Origin: UBA2031 sp037189985 | GTDB taxonomy: Bacteria > Pseudomonadota > Gammaproteobacteria > Pseudomonadales > Moraxellaceae | DNA: 64,000 bases | Direction: 5' to 3' | Assembly: GCA_037189985.1 (NCBI GenBank) | Contig: JBBCJX010000029.1 | Location: 76,789-140,788, forward strand | The notes under the pieces: generated by a model | The model's database searches: none | What the model saw: only the letters and a program-made list of their open reading frames with translations | What the model was told of the DNA's origin: nothing | Program-made: the position numbers and the translations under genes | Shown: piece by piece, positions 27,401 to 35,527 of the stretch | Layout of the letters: every line of letters starts with the position of its first letter | How positions within the stretch are numbered: the first letter of the stretch is position 1

Positions 27401-27888
27401 TACTTGCCACGCGCATCCAGAAAGGCATGAGGGGATCGCGTGCTTTTGTCCAGTTGGATGACCGGACCGGGCGTATCGAAGCCGGCCTGTTCGGGGACAG
27501 CTACGAGCAGTTCCGTCATCTGCTGGTCAAGGATACGGTCATCGTGGTGGAAGGTGAGGTCAGCCATGATGATTATGCCGGCGGCCTCAAGATGTCCGTG
27601 CGCAAGATCATGAGTCTGGCCGAGGCACGTGCAGCTCGTAGCCGTGGACTGGAGTTGTCGCTTGATGGCGCGCGCTTGGGCGGAAGGTTTGCCCAGGAGC
27701 TGCAGCAGTTGCTGGCTGCCCACCGGCTGGCCGAAGGCGGGGGTTGCCCGGTACGGGTGCGTTATCGTGGCAGCCAGGCGGCAGCGACCCTGCGTCTGGG
27801 GGACAGCTGGCGGGTACAGGCCTCTGATGAACTGCTCAAACGCCTGCGTCAGCAGTATGGAAGCGAGGCGGTAGAGGTTCTTTACTAA
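24412..27888 (+). CDS. dnaE: DNA polymerase III alpha subunit
   Basis: The 1158-residue replicative polymerase (E. coli 1160). The N-terminal PHP domain begins FVHLHVRSEFSLKDS. The catalytic palm includes GPGRGSGAGSLVAYAL and PDFDVDFCMDGRDRVIEYV with the Asp pair. The tandem helix-hairpin-helix and OB domains are C-terminal (GLVLATRIQKGMRGSRAFVQ). Overlap by four bases with rnhB indicates coupling. The rnhB-dnaE-accA order is conserved in many gammaproteobacteria. Confidence 0.99.
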   Translation: MTGFVHLHVRSEFSLKDSIVRIPELVAATASAGMPSVAVTDLMNLYALVKFYNGAQGKGIKPVFGADLVIREGDERYDVTALVMNEKGYGNLIQVISRGYVEGKELGEVTLQREWLDAASEGVILLLGKRSNVGASLLGSDMQQATPRLQRWMQVFPQRIYLELTRTGREGDEDFLHHAVALAGELQCPVVATNDVRFLAPDDFEAHEVRVCIAQSYVLGDSRRPKDYTEEQYLKSPEQMAELFSDIPEALENTLEIARRCTLDLELGKNFLPDYPVPAGMTIAEYFVQHSRERLEDRLRGLLDASAPDHAERRKIYTDRLEFELKIINEMGFAGYFLIVMDFIRWAKNNGVPVGPGRGSGAGSLVAYALEITDLDPLPYDLLFERFLNPERVSMPDFDVDFCMDGRDRVIEYVANNYGREAVSQIITFGTMAAKAVVRDVARVQSKPYNLADRISKLIPFTPGITLEQARKEEPQLDELLSKPDVSDHESALEIWEMATKLEGITRGVGKHAGGVLIAPGKLTDFTPVFCDEEGRWVSQYDKDDVEKVGLVKFDFLGLRTLTIIDWALKDINGKRAARGEPVLDIMALPLDDIASYKLLQEGRTTAVFQLESRGMKELLKKLKPSSFEDLIALVALYRPGPLESGMVDDFINRKHGRAPVAYPDAQYQHESLEPVLKPTYGVIVYQEQVMQIAQVMAGYSLGGADMLRRAMGKKKPEEMAKERVKFMAGAEEKKIDKDLAGHIFDLMEKFAGYGFNKSHSAAYALVSYQTAWLKVHYPAEFMAAVLSSEMHNTDKIVTFIEECREMKLKIELPDVNHGHFKFVTRDNGAIVYGLGAIKGVGEGPVESIVGSRDADGPFKDLFEFCRRIDLRKCNKRTLEALVRAGALDALGPNRAVIMASLDEAVAAAEQQARNADAGIVDLFGDVVDAAPSGEFAEAIPWTDDERLMAEKETLGLFLTGHPIDQYESELARFVEQRLSDLQPTRRGVTTTVAGLVLATRIQKGMRGSRAFVQLDDRTGRIEAGLFGDSYEQFRHLLVKDTVIVVEGEVSHDDYAGGLKMSVRKIMSLAEARAARSRGLELSLDGARLGGRFAQELQQLLAAHRLAEGGGCPVRVRYRGSQAAATLRLGDSWRVQASDELLKRLRQQYGSEAVEVLY

Positions 27889-27898
27889 GGGGCGCAAG

Positions 27899-27920
27899 GG
27901 ATGATCCACGCGGGTCATCC
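27899..27920 (+). other. Hairpin after dnaE without U tract
   Basis: A nine-base-pair stem (GGATGATCC with GGGTCATCC, one G-U) and ACGC loop, 10 bases after the dnaE stop. There is no run of T, so intrinsic termination is doubtful. It may protect the mRNA 3' end. Confidence 0.4.
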
Positions 27921-28082
27921 ATGCTCTGGGCCATGCAACAAATTGCAGCAAATACGGCCAGACAGCCGATTCGCATCCCCCCGTTCAGGCGGTTAGACTT
28001 GGCCGGACTTTGAACAGGTTCTCAGGAAAGCTGCCATTACCATTGCTTTCCCCACGTGCCTACCCGCACGAATGACGCCAGA

Positions 28083-28100
28083 GGCCCGGTATCCCGGGCC
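28083..28100 (+). other. Perfect hairpin in the accA leader
   Basis: GGCCCGG-TATC-CCGGGCC lies about 10 bases before the accA ribosome site AGGA. With no U tract it is not a terminator. A translational control role is possible but unproven. Confidence 0.4.
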
Positions 28101-28123
28101 GGCAGGGATCAGGATAAAAATAC

Positions 28124-29074
28124 ATGAATCCTAACTATCTGGATTTTGAACAACCGATTGCAGAGCTTGAGGCAAAGATCGAAGGTCTCAAGCTGGTAGG
28201 TTCCGGCACCGGTCTCAACATAGAAGAAGAAATCGGGCGCCTTCAAAGCAAGAACATCAAGCTTACTGAAGAGATCTTCTCCAGCCTGTCGGCTTGGCAG
28301 GTCTCGCAGATTTCCCGTCATCCCAAGCGCCCTTACATGCTGGATTATGTAGAGCGGCTTTTTACCGATTTCGATGAGCTCCACGGTGATCGTGTCTTTG
28401 GCGACGATGCTGCCATCGTGGGTGGGACGGCACGCTTCCAGGGTGAGCCAGTCATGGTGATTGGTCATCAGAAAGGGCGTGACGTCAAAGAGAAGGTGCG
28501 CCGCAATTTCGGCATGCCCAAGCCGGAAGGCTATCGCAAGGCATTGCGCCTCATGGAAATGGCCGAACGCTTCAGGATGCCTGTGCTGACCTTCATCGAT
28601 ACTCCGGGTGCCTATCCGGGTATTGATGCCGAGGAGCGCGGGCAGTCGGAAGCGATTGCCCGTAATCTTGCCGTGATGTCGCGACTCAAGACGCCCATCA
28701 TTTCTACCGTCATCGGTGAAGGTGGCTCCGGTGGTGCGCTTGCCATTGGCGTGTGTGACAGCCTGCTCATGCTGCAGTACAGCACGTATTCCGTGATTTC
28801 ACCTGAAGGTTGTGCCTCCATCCTGTGGAAAACCTCCGACAAGGCGCCCGAGGCTGCCGAGGCCATGGGGCTGACTGCCGAGCGTCTCAAGTCCCTGGAG
28901 CTTGTGGACGAACTCGTCAAGGAACCCTTGGGGGGAGCGCACCGCGACATCGACCTGATGGCAGACAATCTGCGCAAGGCCCTGCTGCGCCAGCTCAAGA
29001 AATTGCGTGTGATGGATGATGCCGTGCTGCTGGAACGCCGCTATGAGCGACTCATGGGCTACGGTATCCAGTAG
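28124..29074 (+). CDS. accA: Acetyl-CoA carboxylase carboxyltransferase subunit alpha
   Basis: The 316-residue alpha subunit of acetyl-CoA carboxylase, which with AccD transfers the carboxyl group from carboxybiotin to acetyl-CoA to make malonyl-CoA. It starts MNPNYLDFEQPIAELEAKIE. The crotonase-fold core contains VIGHQKGRD, TFIDTPGAYPGIDAEERGQS and VIGEGGSGGALAIG. AGGA precedes the ATG, 235 bases after dnaE. An intrinsic terminator follows. Confidence 0.98.
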   Translation: MNPNYLDFEQPIAELEAKIEGLKLVGSGTGLNIEEEIGRLQSKNIKLTEEIFSSLSAWQVSQISRHPKRPYMLDYVERLFTDFDELHGDRVFGDDAAIVGGTARFQGEPVMVIGHQKGRDVKEKVRRNFGMPKPEGYRKALRLMEMAERFRMPVLTFIDTPGAYPGIDAEERGQSEAIARNLAVMSRLKTPIISTVIGEGGSGGALAIGVCDSLLMLQYSTYSVISPEGCASILWKTSDKAPEAAEAMGLTAERLKSLELVDELVKEPLGGAHRDIDLMADNLRKALLRQLKKLRVMDDAVLLERRYERLMGYGIQ

Positions 29075-29127
29075 TAGCCCCCATGCTGCTCTGGTGAGAA
29101 AAAGCACACCAGATGACATGACCGAAA

Positions 29128-29151
29128 GCGCCGGCAGATGCCGGCGTTTTT
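29128..29151 (+). terminator. Intrinsic terminator of accA
   Basis: GCGCCGGC-AGAT-GCCGGCG stem followed by five T. Confidence 0.82.
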
Positions 29152-29167
29152 CGTGGTGGATGAACAC

Positions 29168-30490
29168 ATGCCTGAACATGCCCTGAAGAAATTCCTGCAA
29201 GAGCAGATGGCTGCCGGTGCTGGCGTTCGCCGTCTTGTGCTGGGGTTTTCCGGTGGACTGGATTCCACCGTGATGCTGCATGCGCTGGCTACTGTTGCTC
29301 CAGCATTGGGATTGGCCGTACATGCCGTGCATGTGCATCACGGGCTGAGTCCGAATGCCGATGATTGGGCCGAACATGCCGAGAGGGTGTGCAGGATGCT
29401 TGGCGTCGGCCTGACTGTGCGCCATGTCACTGTGCGGACGCAGCCCAGCCTGGAGGCGGCTGCCCGTGATGCCCGTCGACAGGCATTGGCAGAGTGTTTG
29501 CGAACCGGCGATGCCTTGATATTCGCCCAGCACCGGGATGATCAGGCAGAGACCGTGCTGTTTCGCCTCCTGCGCGGGAGCGGCCTTACCGGGCTGGGTG
29601 CAATGAAGTCTGTCAGCAGCATTCCATCGTCGACACAGCCCTCCGCACAAGCATTGCCGCCACAGTCTGTGCCGCAATGGCGCCCTTTCCTGGGATTGTC
29701 TCGCCAGCATCTTGCCAGTCATGCTGCAGAGCATGGACTTGTCTGGATAGAGGATGAGTCGAATCAGGACATGCGCCTGGACCGCAATTATCTGCGCCAT
29801 GCCGTTTTCCCTGTTCTGGGTGAGCGTTGGCCTGCTGCCGCTGCCACGCTGGCGGCCACTGCCCTGCGCCTGCAGGAGGCTGATGGTCTCCTGCAGGAAA
29901 TGGCAGTACAGATGGCGGCTGATGCCATTGATGAGCAGGGCCGCCTGAGTGTTTCGGTGTTGCGCTCACTGGAAGGAAAAAGTCTGGGCAATGCCCGTCA
30001 GCGCTTGCTCTTGCGTCACTGGCTGGGCAGTCGGGGATTCACTTTCCCTGATGAAAAGCAGCTGGAAAGAATCCTGGATGAAGTGGCATTTGCCCGTGAA
30101 GAGGCTAGGCCTCTGCTGGCATGGCCTGACTGTGAGATCCGGCGTTACCGCGATGGGCTTTATGCGATGACGCCGTTGCAGCCCGTTCCCCATGACTGGC
30201 AGCAGGTCTGGCATCCTGCATTGCCTTTGCTGCTGCCTGACGAGCGTCACCTGTCAGCAGCGCCGGCGTTGGCCGGCACTATGCTGCTTGTACGTTATCG
30301 TCGCGGTGGTGAGCACATACGCCATCGTGGCCATCTGCGCGAATTGCGGACGCTCTTGCAGTCCGCTGCCATTCCTCCGTGGGAAAGGGAGCGGCTGCCA
30401 CTCGTGTTTGCCGGTGATCAGCTTCTGGCAGTAGCCGGCATCGATATCCTGGCAGACGGAATTCCGGATGGGAGCTTCTGGCTGGAGTGA
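29168..30490 (+). CDS. tilS: tRNA(Ile)-lysidine synthetase
   Basis: A 440-residue enzyme converting C34 of the CAU-anticodon tRNA-Ile to lysidine. The N-type ATP pyrophosphatase P-loop reads LGFSGGLDSTVML, followed by HVHHGLSPNADDWAEH and FAQHRDDQAETVLFRLLRGSGLTGL. The C-terminal domain (RYRRGGEHIRHRGHLRELRTLL) binds tRNA. An earlier in-frame ATG at 29138 lies inside the loop of the accA terminator, so the ATG at 29168, with GGTGGA before it, is chosen. Confidence 0.95.
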   Translation: MPEHALKKFLQEQMAAGAGVRRLVLGFSGGLDSTVMLHALATVAPALGLAVHAVHVHHGLSPNADDWAEHAERVCRMLGVGLTVRHVTVRTQPSLEAAARDARRQALAECLRTGDALIFAQHRDDQAETVLFRLLRGSGLTGLGAMKSVSSIPSSTQPSAQALPPQSVPQWRPFLGLSRQHLASHAAEHGLVWIEDESNQDMRLDRNYLRHAVFPVLGERWPAAAATLAATALRLQEADGLLQEMAVQMAADAIDEQGRLSVSVLRSLEGKSLGNARQRLLLRHWLGSRGFTFPDEKQLERILDEVAFAREEARPLLAWPDCEIRRYRDGLYAMTPLQPVPHDWQQVWHPALPLLLPDERHLSAAPALAGTMLLVRYRRGGEHIRHRGHLRELRTLLQSAAIPPWERERLPLVFAGDQLLAVAGIDILADGIPDGSFWLE

Positions 30491-30533
30491 TGATGCCGTA
30501 GAGAAGGGATGACGGCTGTTGCTGTCATGAGCC

Positions 30534-30569
30534 ATAAAAAAAGCCGCGATGTTTCGCGGCTTTTTTTAT
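30534..30569. terminator. Bidirectional terminator between tilS and fabB
   Basis: A 16-base stem (ATAAAAAAAGCCGCGA and its complement) with TGTT loop; both strands end in seven T. It serves tilS, and possibly the converging fabB. Confidence 0.88.
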
Positions 30570-30651
30570 GGGATTTATAGACTTGCCTGCCTTGCCTGCC
30601 AAAACTGTCGTCCTGGCAAGGCCCATGCGACGGTGATTTTCCCCACGCAAC

Positions 30652-30679
30652 ATGGATTCCGGCTTTCGCCGGAATGACG
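30652..30679. repeat. REP-like palindrome, copy 1
   Basis: ATGGATTCCGGCTTTCGCC continues into GGAATGACG, giving a CCGGC-TTTC-GCCGG core. Related copies lie at 55859-55939 and at the right edge of the window. Confidence 0.75.
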
Positions 30680-30743
30680 AATTAGCCTGAGTTTGGTGTT
30701 CAGGGAATCAAGTATGTAATTCCCTTTTTTATGGCGGGCGAAA

Positions 30744-31955
30744 TCAGACTTTGCGCATCACCAGCGTGGCATTGGTGCCGCCGAAGCCGAAGCTGTTGGA
30801 CATGATGGTCCGGAGGCCGGCATTGGCAATGGTCTGGCGGACGATGGGCAGGCCTTCGGCCTGCGGGTCCAGAGTTTCGATATTGGCGGAGCCGGCAATG
30901 AAGTCTTCTTCCAGCATGAGCAGGCAGTAGATGGCTTCCTGCACGCCGGCCGCACCCAGCGAGTGGCCGGAGATTGATTTGGTGGAGCTGATCTTCGGAG
31001 CCTTGTCGCCAAAGACTTCACGAATGGCCTTGAGTTCGGCGAGGTCGCCAACCGGCGTGGAGGTGCCGTGTGCGTTGATGTAGTCGATGGGGCTGTCCAC
31101 GGTGGACATGGCAATCTTCATGCAGCGCGCAGCGCCTTCGCCACTGGGAGCGACCATGTCGTAACCGTCGGAGGTGGCACCGTAACCGACGACTTCGGCA
31201 TAGATTTTCGCACCACGCTTCACGGCATGCTCGTATTCCTCCAGCACCACCATGCCACCGCCGCCGGCAATCACGAAGCCATCGCGATTGGCGTCATAAG
31301 CGCGTGATGCCGTTGCCGGCGCAGAGTTGTATTTGCTGGACATTGCGCCCATGGCATCGAAAAGACAGGACAGGGTCCAGTGTTCTTCTTCGCCACCGCC
31401 GGCAAACATGATGTCCTGCTTGCCGAGCTGTATCTGTTCGACTGCGCTGCCGATGCAATGTGCGCTGGTGGCACAGGCAGAGGAAATCGAATAGTTGATG
31501 CCCTTGATCTCGAATGCCGTGCACAGGCAGGCGGAGACCGTGCTGCTCATGGTGCGGGGCACCATGTAAGGGCCGATGCGCTTGATGCCCTTGCTGCGGG
31601 CAATGTCGGCGGAATCCACGACATTGGCGGTGGAGGCACCGCCACTGCCTGCAATCAGGCCGGTGCGGGGGTTGGAAACCAGTTCGGCCGGGAGCCCGGC
31701 GTCGGCAATCGCCTGCTGCAGGGAGATATGGGCATAGGAAGCGGCAGGGCCTTCAAAGCGCTTGTCCTTGCGGTCGATCAGGGCATCCAGATCGATGTCG
31801 GGTGTGCCGCTGATCTGGCTGCGGAAGCCCATCTCTGCATAGACCACATTGGCGCGTATGCCGGAGCGCATGAGGCGCAGGCTTTCGCTGACACTGGCTT
31901 TGTCATTGCCCAGGCTGGAGACGATGCCCAGACCGGTGATTACGACGCGACGCAT
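30744..31955 (-). CDS. fabB: 3-oxoacyl-ACP synthase I
   Basis: A 403-residue KAS I condensing enzyme elongating saturated and cis-unsaturated acyl-ACPs. The nucleophile Cys lies in SISSACATSAHCIGSA; the two catalytic His are in NAHGTSTPVGD and ISGHSLGAAG. N-terminal RRVVITGLGIVSSLG is typical. FabB and FabA together run the anaerobic unsaturated fatty acid pathway and are adjacent on the same strand, 183 bases apart, as in pseudomonads. Confidence 0.98.
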   Translation of the reverse strand: MRRVVITGLGIVSSLGNDKASVSESLRLMRSGIRANVVYAEMGFRSQISGTPDIDLDALIDRKDKRFEGPAASYAHISLQQAIADAGLPAELVSNPRTGLIAGSGGASTANVVDSADIARSKGIKRIGPYMVPRTMSSTVSACLCTAFEIKGINYSISSACATSAHCIGSAVEQIQLGKQDIMFAGGGEEEHWTLSCLFDAMGAMSSKYNSAPATASRAYDANRDGFVIAGGGGMVVLEEYEHAVKRGAKIYAEVVGYGATSDGYDMVAPSGEGAARCMKIAMSTVDSPIDYINAHGTSTPVGDLAELKAIREVFGDKAPKISSTKSISGHSLGAAGVQEAIYCLLMLEEDFIAGSANIETLDPQAEGLPIVRQTIANAGLRTIMSNSFGFGGTNATLVMRKV

Positions 31956-32138
31956 GACTCCATCCCCTCGGTAAATTGGTGGTGCAGAAAGGCATGGCCT
32001 TTCTCCCCTGCGTTATTGTCTGGCGGGCCGGGGTTTCTCCCCGGCCCCGCAAATCCGGTGCAGTTCCGGCTTGCGTTACCGGCATCTTCCGATGCCGTGA
32101 GTCTCCGGGCCTGCCTGTCTGGCCCGGAAAGCAGTCGC

Positions 32139-32651
32139 CTAGAAATCGTCGGTGCTGGTGAACAGTCCGCAGCGCAGGTCCTGCGCGGAATAAATCTCGC
32201 GGCCATCCACGTACATGGAGGCATCGGCGATGCCGACCACGAGCTTGCGCTCGACCACACGCTTGATATGCAGGTGGTAAGTGACTTTTTTGTGCTCGGG
32301 CAGCACCTGGCCGAAGAACTTGATTTCACCGGCACCCAAGGCACGGCCGCGGCCGGGGTTGCCGCGCCAGGCCAGCCAGAAACCCAGCAGTTGCCACATG
32401 GCATCCACACCCAGGCAGCCCGGCATGACCGGATCACTTTCAAAATGGCAGCCGAAGAACCAGAGGTCAGGGCGGATATCCAGTTCGGCAATGATTTCTC
32501 CCTTGCCGAAAGTGCCACCCTCATCGGTGATGTTCACCACGCGATCCATCATCAGCATGTTGGGAAGGGGGAGACGGGCATTGCCGGGGCCGAACATCTC
32601 GCCGTGGCCACAAGCCAGGAGATCGTCACGGCTGAAAGAGTGCTTGCGCAT
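32139..32651 (-). CDS. fabA: 3-hydroxydecanoyl-ACP dehydratase/isomerase
   Basis: A 170-residue bifunctional hot-dog enzyme that dehydrates 3-hydroxydecanoyl-ACP and isomerises trans-2 to cis-3-decenoyl-ACP, starting unsaturated fatty acid synthesis. The active site shows FFGCHFESDPVMPGCLGVDA with His69 and Asp83 (E. coli His70 and Asp84). The frame is open 51 codons upstream, but MRKHSFSRDDLLACGHGEMF is the family start. fabB lies directly downstream. Confidence 0.98.
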   Translation of the reverse strand: MRKHSFSRDDLLACGHGEMFGPGNARLPLPNMLMMDRVVNITDEGGTFGKGEIIAELDIRPDLWFFGCHFESDPVMPGCLGVDAMWQLLGFWLAWRGNPGRGRALGAGEIKFFGQVLPEHKKVTYHLHIKRVVERKLVVGIADASMYVDGREIYSAQDLRCGLFTSTDDF

Positions 32652-32787
32652 GAATTTGACAGTCCTTGAGTGGGTGAAACCCGTACCGTGCGGGCTCTGT
32701 GCAGCCGGCCTGCTTCGGCAAGGATTCAGCCATCGCCGGTGACCGGCGAGGCGGGGGCATTGTATCAGGGCAATCCTGACGGCCCGG

Positions 32788-32804
32788 TTGCAGCCAAGCT
32801 GCAA
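32788..32804. promoter_or_regulatory. Perfect inverted repeat upstream of fabA, candidate operator
   Basis: TTGCAGC-CAA-GCTGCAA is a perfect dyad with a three-base centre. It ends where a -35 element for fabA would be expected. The binding protein is unknown. Confidence 0.4.
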
Positions 32805-32889
32805 ATGTTTCCAAATGTTATGGTTTGGGCAGGCTCCCAGAGGCTAGTGACCGGCCGGCAAAAGGGCTGGAGTGTTACAAGCCTGTGGC

Positions 32890-32917
32890 TGGACATGAGA
32901 GGGTGCCTGCGTATGAT
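32890..32917 (+). promoter_or_regulatory. Putative ccmF promoter
   Basis: TGGACA and TATGAT spaced by 16 bases, about 60 bases before the ccmF ATG. Confidence 0.45.
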
Positions 32918-32977
32918 GGCGCCGGCTGTGCGGCGTGTCCGCTGGCAGCTCTTTTCCCTGATTTGCCGGAGTTGCTG

Positions 32978-34948
32978 ATGCTCGTCGAGCTTGGCCATTT
33001 TGCGCTGGTACTGGCCCTGGTCGTGGCTGTCGCGCAAACGCTTCTTCCTATATATGGCGTATGGGTTCGCCATCCGGCGGCCCAGTCAGTTGCCCGTAAT
33101 GCCGCCTGGCTCCAGTTTTTCCTTCTGCTGTTTTCCTTTGCGGCCTTGACGGCCGGCTTCCTGCAGAACGACTTCACCATTGATTACGTGGCGCGACAGA
33201 GCAATACGCAGTTGCCGGTCTGGTACAAGATTTCGGCAGTCTGGGGCGGGCATGAAGGTTCGCTGCTGCTGTGGGCATTGGTGTTGGCTGGATGGTCAGC
33301 GGCGGTGGCACGGTTCAGCCGCAGCCTGCCGCAGGACATGACGGCAAAGGTGATTGCCATTATTGGTGCCGTGAGCGTTGCCTTCCTGCTTTTCATCCTG
33401 CTGACATCCAATCCGTTTGATCGCCTGTTGCCGGACTTCCCACCCGATGGCAATGACCTCAATCCCCTGTTGCAGGATATCGGCCTCATCATTCACCCAC
33501 CCATGCTTTACATGGGCTATGTCGGTTTTGCCGTGCCCTTTGCCTTTGCCCTGGCCGGCCTCATGGGCGGGCGCCTGGACTCGGCTTGGGCGCGCTGGTC
33601 TCGTCCCTGGGCCTTGGCTGCCTGGGGATTTTTGACACTGGGAATTGCACTGGGTTCCTGGTGGGCCTATTACGAGTTGGGCTGGGGCGGCTGGTGGTTC
33701 TGGGACCCGGTGGAAAATGCCTCCTTCATGCCCTGGCTGGCGGGTACGGCACTGCTGCATTCGCTGGCCGTCACGGAAAAGCGTGGCGTCTTCAAGGCCT
33801 GGACAGTGCTCCTGGCCATCATTGCCTTTGCACTCAGCCTGCTCGGTACCTTCCTCGTGCGTTCCGGCGTGCTGACTTCGGTGCATGCCTTTGCCTCCGA
33901 TCCTTCACGCGGCCTTTTCGTGCTGGGCATCCTCACCGTCGTGGTCGGTGGTTCCCTTGCACTGTTTGCGGCCCGTGCCGGTGCGCTTTCCAGCGAGTCA
34001 CGCTATGAGCTGGTGTCGCGTGAAATGTTCCTGCTGGCCAACAACCTGCTGCTGCTGGTGGCGACGACAGTCGTGCTGCTGGGGACACTTTTCCCGCTGG
34101 TGGCCGATGCCTTTGACATCGGCAAGATTTCCGTGGGCCCTCCGTACTTCAATCTGCTCTTCACGCCCTTGACGCTGGTGCTCCTGCTTTTTCTGGGTGT
34201 CGGTCCGCAAGCCAACTGGAAGCGTCATGAGGCTGCTCGCCTGCTGCGTCCTTATGGTCTGATCCTGCTTTTGGGCGTGTTGCTGGGCGTTGTCGCGCCC
34301 TTGCTGTGGTTTGGCAGTACCTCCGTCATGGTGACGGTGTCCTGCACCTTGTCGTTTGCGGTGCTGATTGCCCTGCTGAGGGATGTCACCCTCAAGGTGC
34401 GCACGGCAAAAGCCGGCATATGGGCAGGGCTTCGGCGCCTGTCGCGCGGTTATGTGGGCATGCAACTGGCGCATCTGGGGCTGGTCATCATGGTCATTGG
34501 CGTTGCACTGACATCGCATTACAGCATCGAGCGTGACCTGCGCATGGCCCCCGGTGATCGTGTGCAGGAAGGCCCTTATACGTTTGTGTTTCGCGGTGTG
34601 GGTGAACGTACCGGTGCCAATTTTACGGCTCGACGAGGAGAGGTCGAGGTGCTGCGCAACGGCGAGTTCCTGCGTTTCCTTCATCCGGAAAAGCGCATCT
34701 ACAATGTGCAGCGCAACACGATGACGGAGGCAGCGATTGATGCCGGCCTTTTCCGCGATCTCTACGTGGCGTTGGGTGAGCCGCTGGACGACTCGGCCGA
34801 TGGCCAGGCTTGGGCTGTCCGCCTTTATTACAAGCCTTTTGTGCGCTGGTTGTGGCTGGGGCCGATTTTCATGGCGCTGGGGGCAGCGGTAGCTGCTAGT
34901 GACCGTCGTTACCGCCTACGTCGCAAAGCTGAATCCAGCGGAGAGTAA
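32978..34948 (+). CDS. ccmF: Cytochrome c maturation heme lyase CcmF
   Basis: A 656-residue polytopic membrane protein that attaches heme to apocytochrome c together with CcmH. The WWD heme-handling motif is clear (ELGWGGWWFWDPVENASFMP near residue 240), and periplasmic loops carry conserved His. The frame extends 51 codons upstream without membrane character; the ATG at 32978 has GGAG seven bases before it and starts MLVELGHFAL, as in the family. It begins a tight ccmF-ccmG-ccmH-ccmI operon. ccmA-E are not in the neighbourhood. Confidence 0.97.
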   Translation: MLVELGHFALVLALVVAVAQTLLPIYGVWVRHPAAQSVARNAAWLQFFLLLFSFAALTAGFLQNDFTIDYVARQSNTQLPVWYKISAVWGGHEGSLLLWALVLAGWSAAVARFSRSLPQDMTAKVIAIIGAVSVAFLLFILLTSNPFDRLLPDFPPDGNDLNPLLQDIGLIIHPPMLYMGYVGFAVPFAFALAGLMGGRLDSAWARWSRPWALAAWGFLTLGIALGSWWAYYELGWGGWWFWDPVENASFMPWLAGTALLHSLAVTEKRGVFKAWTVLLAIIAFALSLLGTFLVRSGVLTSVHAFASDPSRGLFVLGILTVVVGGSLALFAARAGALSSESRYELVSREMFLLANNLLLLVATTVVLLGTLFPLVADAFDIGKISVGPPYFNLLFTPLTLVLLLFLGVGPQANWKRHEAARLLRPYGLILLLGVLLGVVAPLLWFGSTSVMVTVSCTLSFAVLIALLRDVTLKVRTAKAGIWAGLRRLSRGYVGMQLAHLGLVIMVIGVALTSHYSIERDLRMAPGDRVQEGPYTFVFRGVGERTGANFTARRGEVEVLRNGEFLRFLHPEKRIYNVQRNTMTEAAIDAGLFRDLYVALGEPLDDSADGQAWAVRLYYKPFVRWLWLGPIFMALGAAVAASDRRYRLRRKAESSGE

Positions 34949-34951
34949 GCA

Positions 34952-35527
34952 ATGAAAAAGCCATGGCGCATTGCCTTGTATGCTGCTCCACTGCTGGTTT
35001 TCATTGTGCTGGCCATTCTGCTTGGCAGCCGGCTGGGAACGGATCCCACAGAGCTGCCTTCGGCCCGCATCGGCAAACCCGTGCCGGAGTTCCACCTGAC
35101 ATCGCTTGCCGACCCGCAACGCATGCTGGGTGTGGCTGACCTGAAAGGGCAGGTGACCGTACTGAATGTCTGGGCAACCTGGTGCGTGTCCTGTCTGGTC
35201 GAACATCCCGTACTCATGCACATGAAGTCCCTTGGCGTGCCGATTGTGGGCGTGAACTACAAGGATTACCGCGAGGCCGCGCAGCAATACCTGTCCCTGC
35301 ATGGCGACCCTTTCCTGTTCTCGGTGTTTGACGATAAAGGCGACCTGGGACTGGATCTTGGCGTGTACGGCGCTCCCGAAACCTATCTGCTGGATGCGGA
35401 TGGCCATATTCGCTACCGATTTGTGGGAGTGCTTGATCCGCAGAACTGGCAGCGTGTGCTCAAGCCACGTTATGAAGCGCTGGTGGCTGGGCGTGATCTG
35501 CCAGCGGACAAGGAGATCGTGCCATGA
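34952..35527 (+). CDS. ccmG: Thiol:disulfide interchange protein CcmG/DsbE
   Basis: A 191-residue membrane-anchored thioredoxin-like protein that keeps apocytochrome c or CcmH thiols reduced. One N-terminal membrane segment (about residues 8-26) is followed by a periplasmic thioredoxin fold with active site WATWCVSC (Cys78, Cys81) and the cis-Pro region YGAPETYLLD. It starts three bases after ccmF, and its stop overlaps the ccmH start. Confidence 0.96.
   Translation: MKKPWRIALYAAPLLVFIVLAILLGSRLGTDPTELPSARIGKPVPEFHLTSLADPQRMLGVADLKGQVTVLNVWATWCVSCLVEHPVLMHMKSLGVPIVGVNYKDYREAAQQYLSLHGDPFLFSVFDDKGDLGLDLGVYGAPETYLLDADGHIRYRFVGVLDPQNWQRVLKPRYEALVAGRDLPADKEIVP

Larger units (their letters stand above)
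32652..32977. promoter_or_regulatory. Divergent fabA/ccmF intergenic region (326 bases)
   Basis: No gene is seen here. It holds a TACAAT -10-like box for fabA on the minus strand (32759-32764) without a good -35 box. A perfect 7-3-7 inverted repeat TTGCAGC-CAA-GCTGCAA lies just upstream at 32788-32804. A ccmF promoter candidate is at 32890-32917. The inverted repeat is placed like an operator. Confidence 0.45.

Noticed and set aside
25681..27951. 756-codon antisense frame opposite dnaE
   Set aside because: Shadow of a highly biased long gene; no recognisable domain, and dnaE is certain.
28083..28100. accA leader hairpin as an intrinsic terminator or riboswitch
   Set aside because: No U tract follows and no known riboswitch core was seen; kept only as an unassigned hairpin.
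29138..29167. Upstream start of tilS at 29138
   Set aside because: The ATG lies inside the loop of the accA terminator hairpin, and the added ten residues are not typical of TilS.
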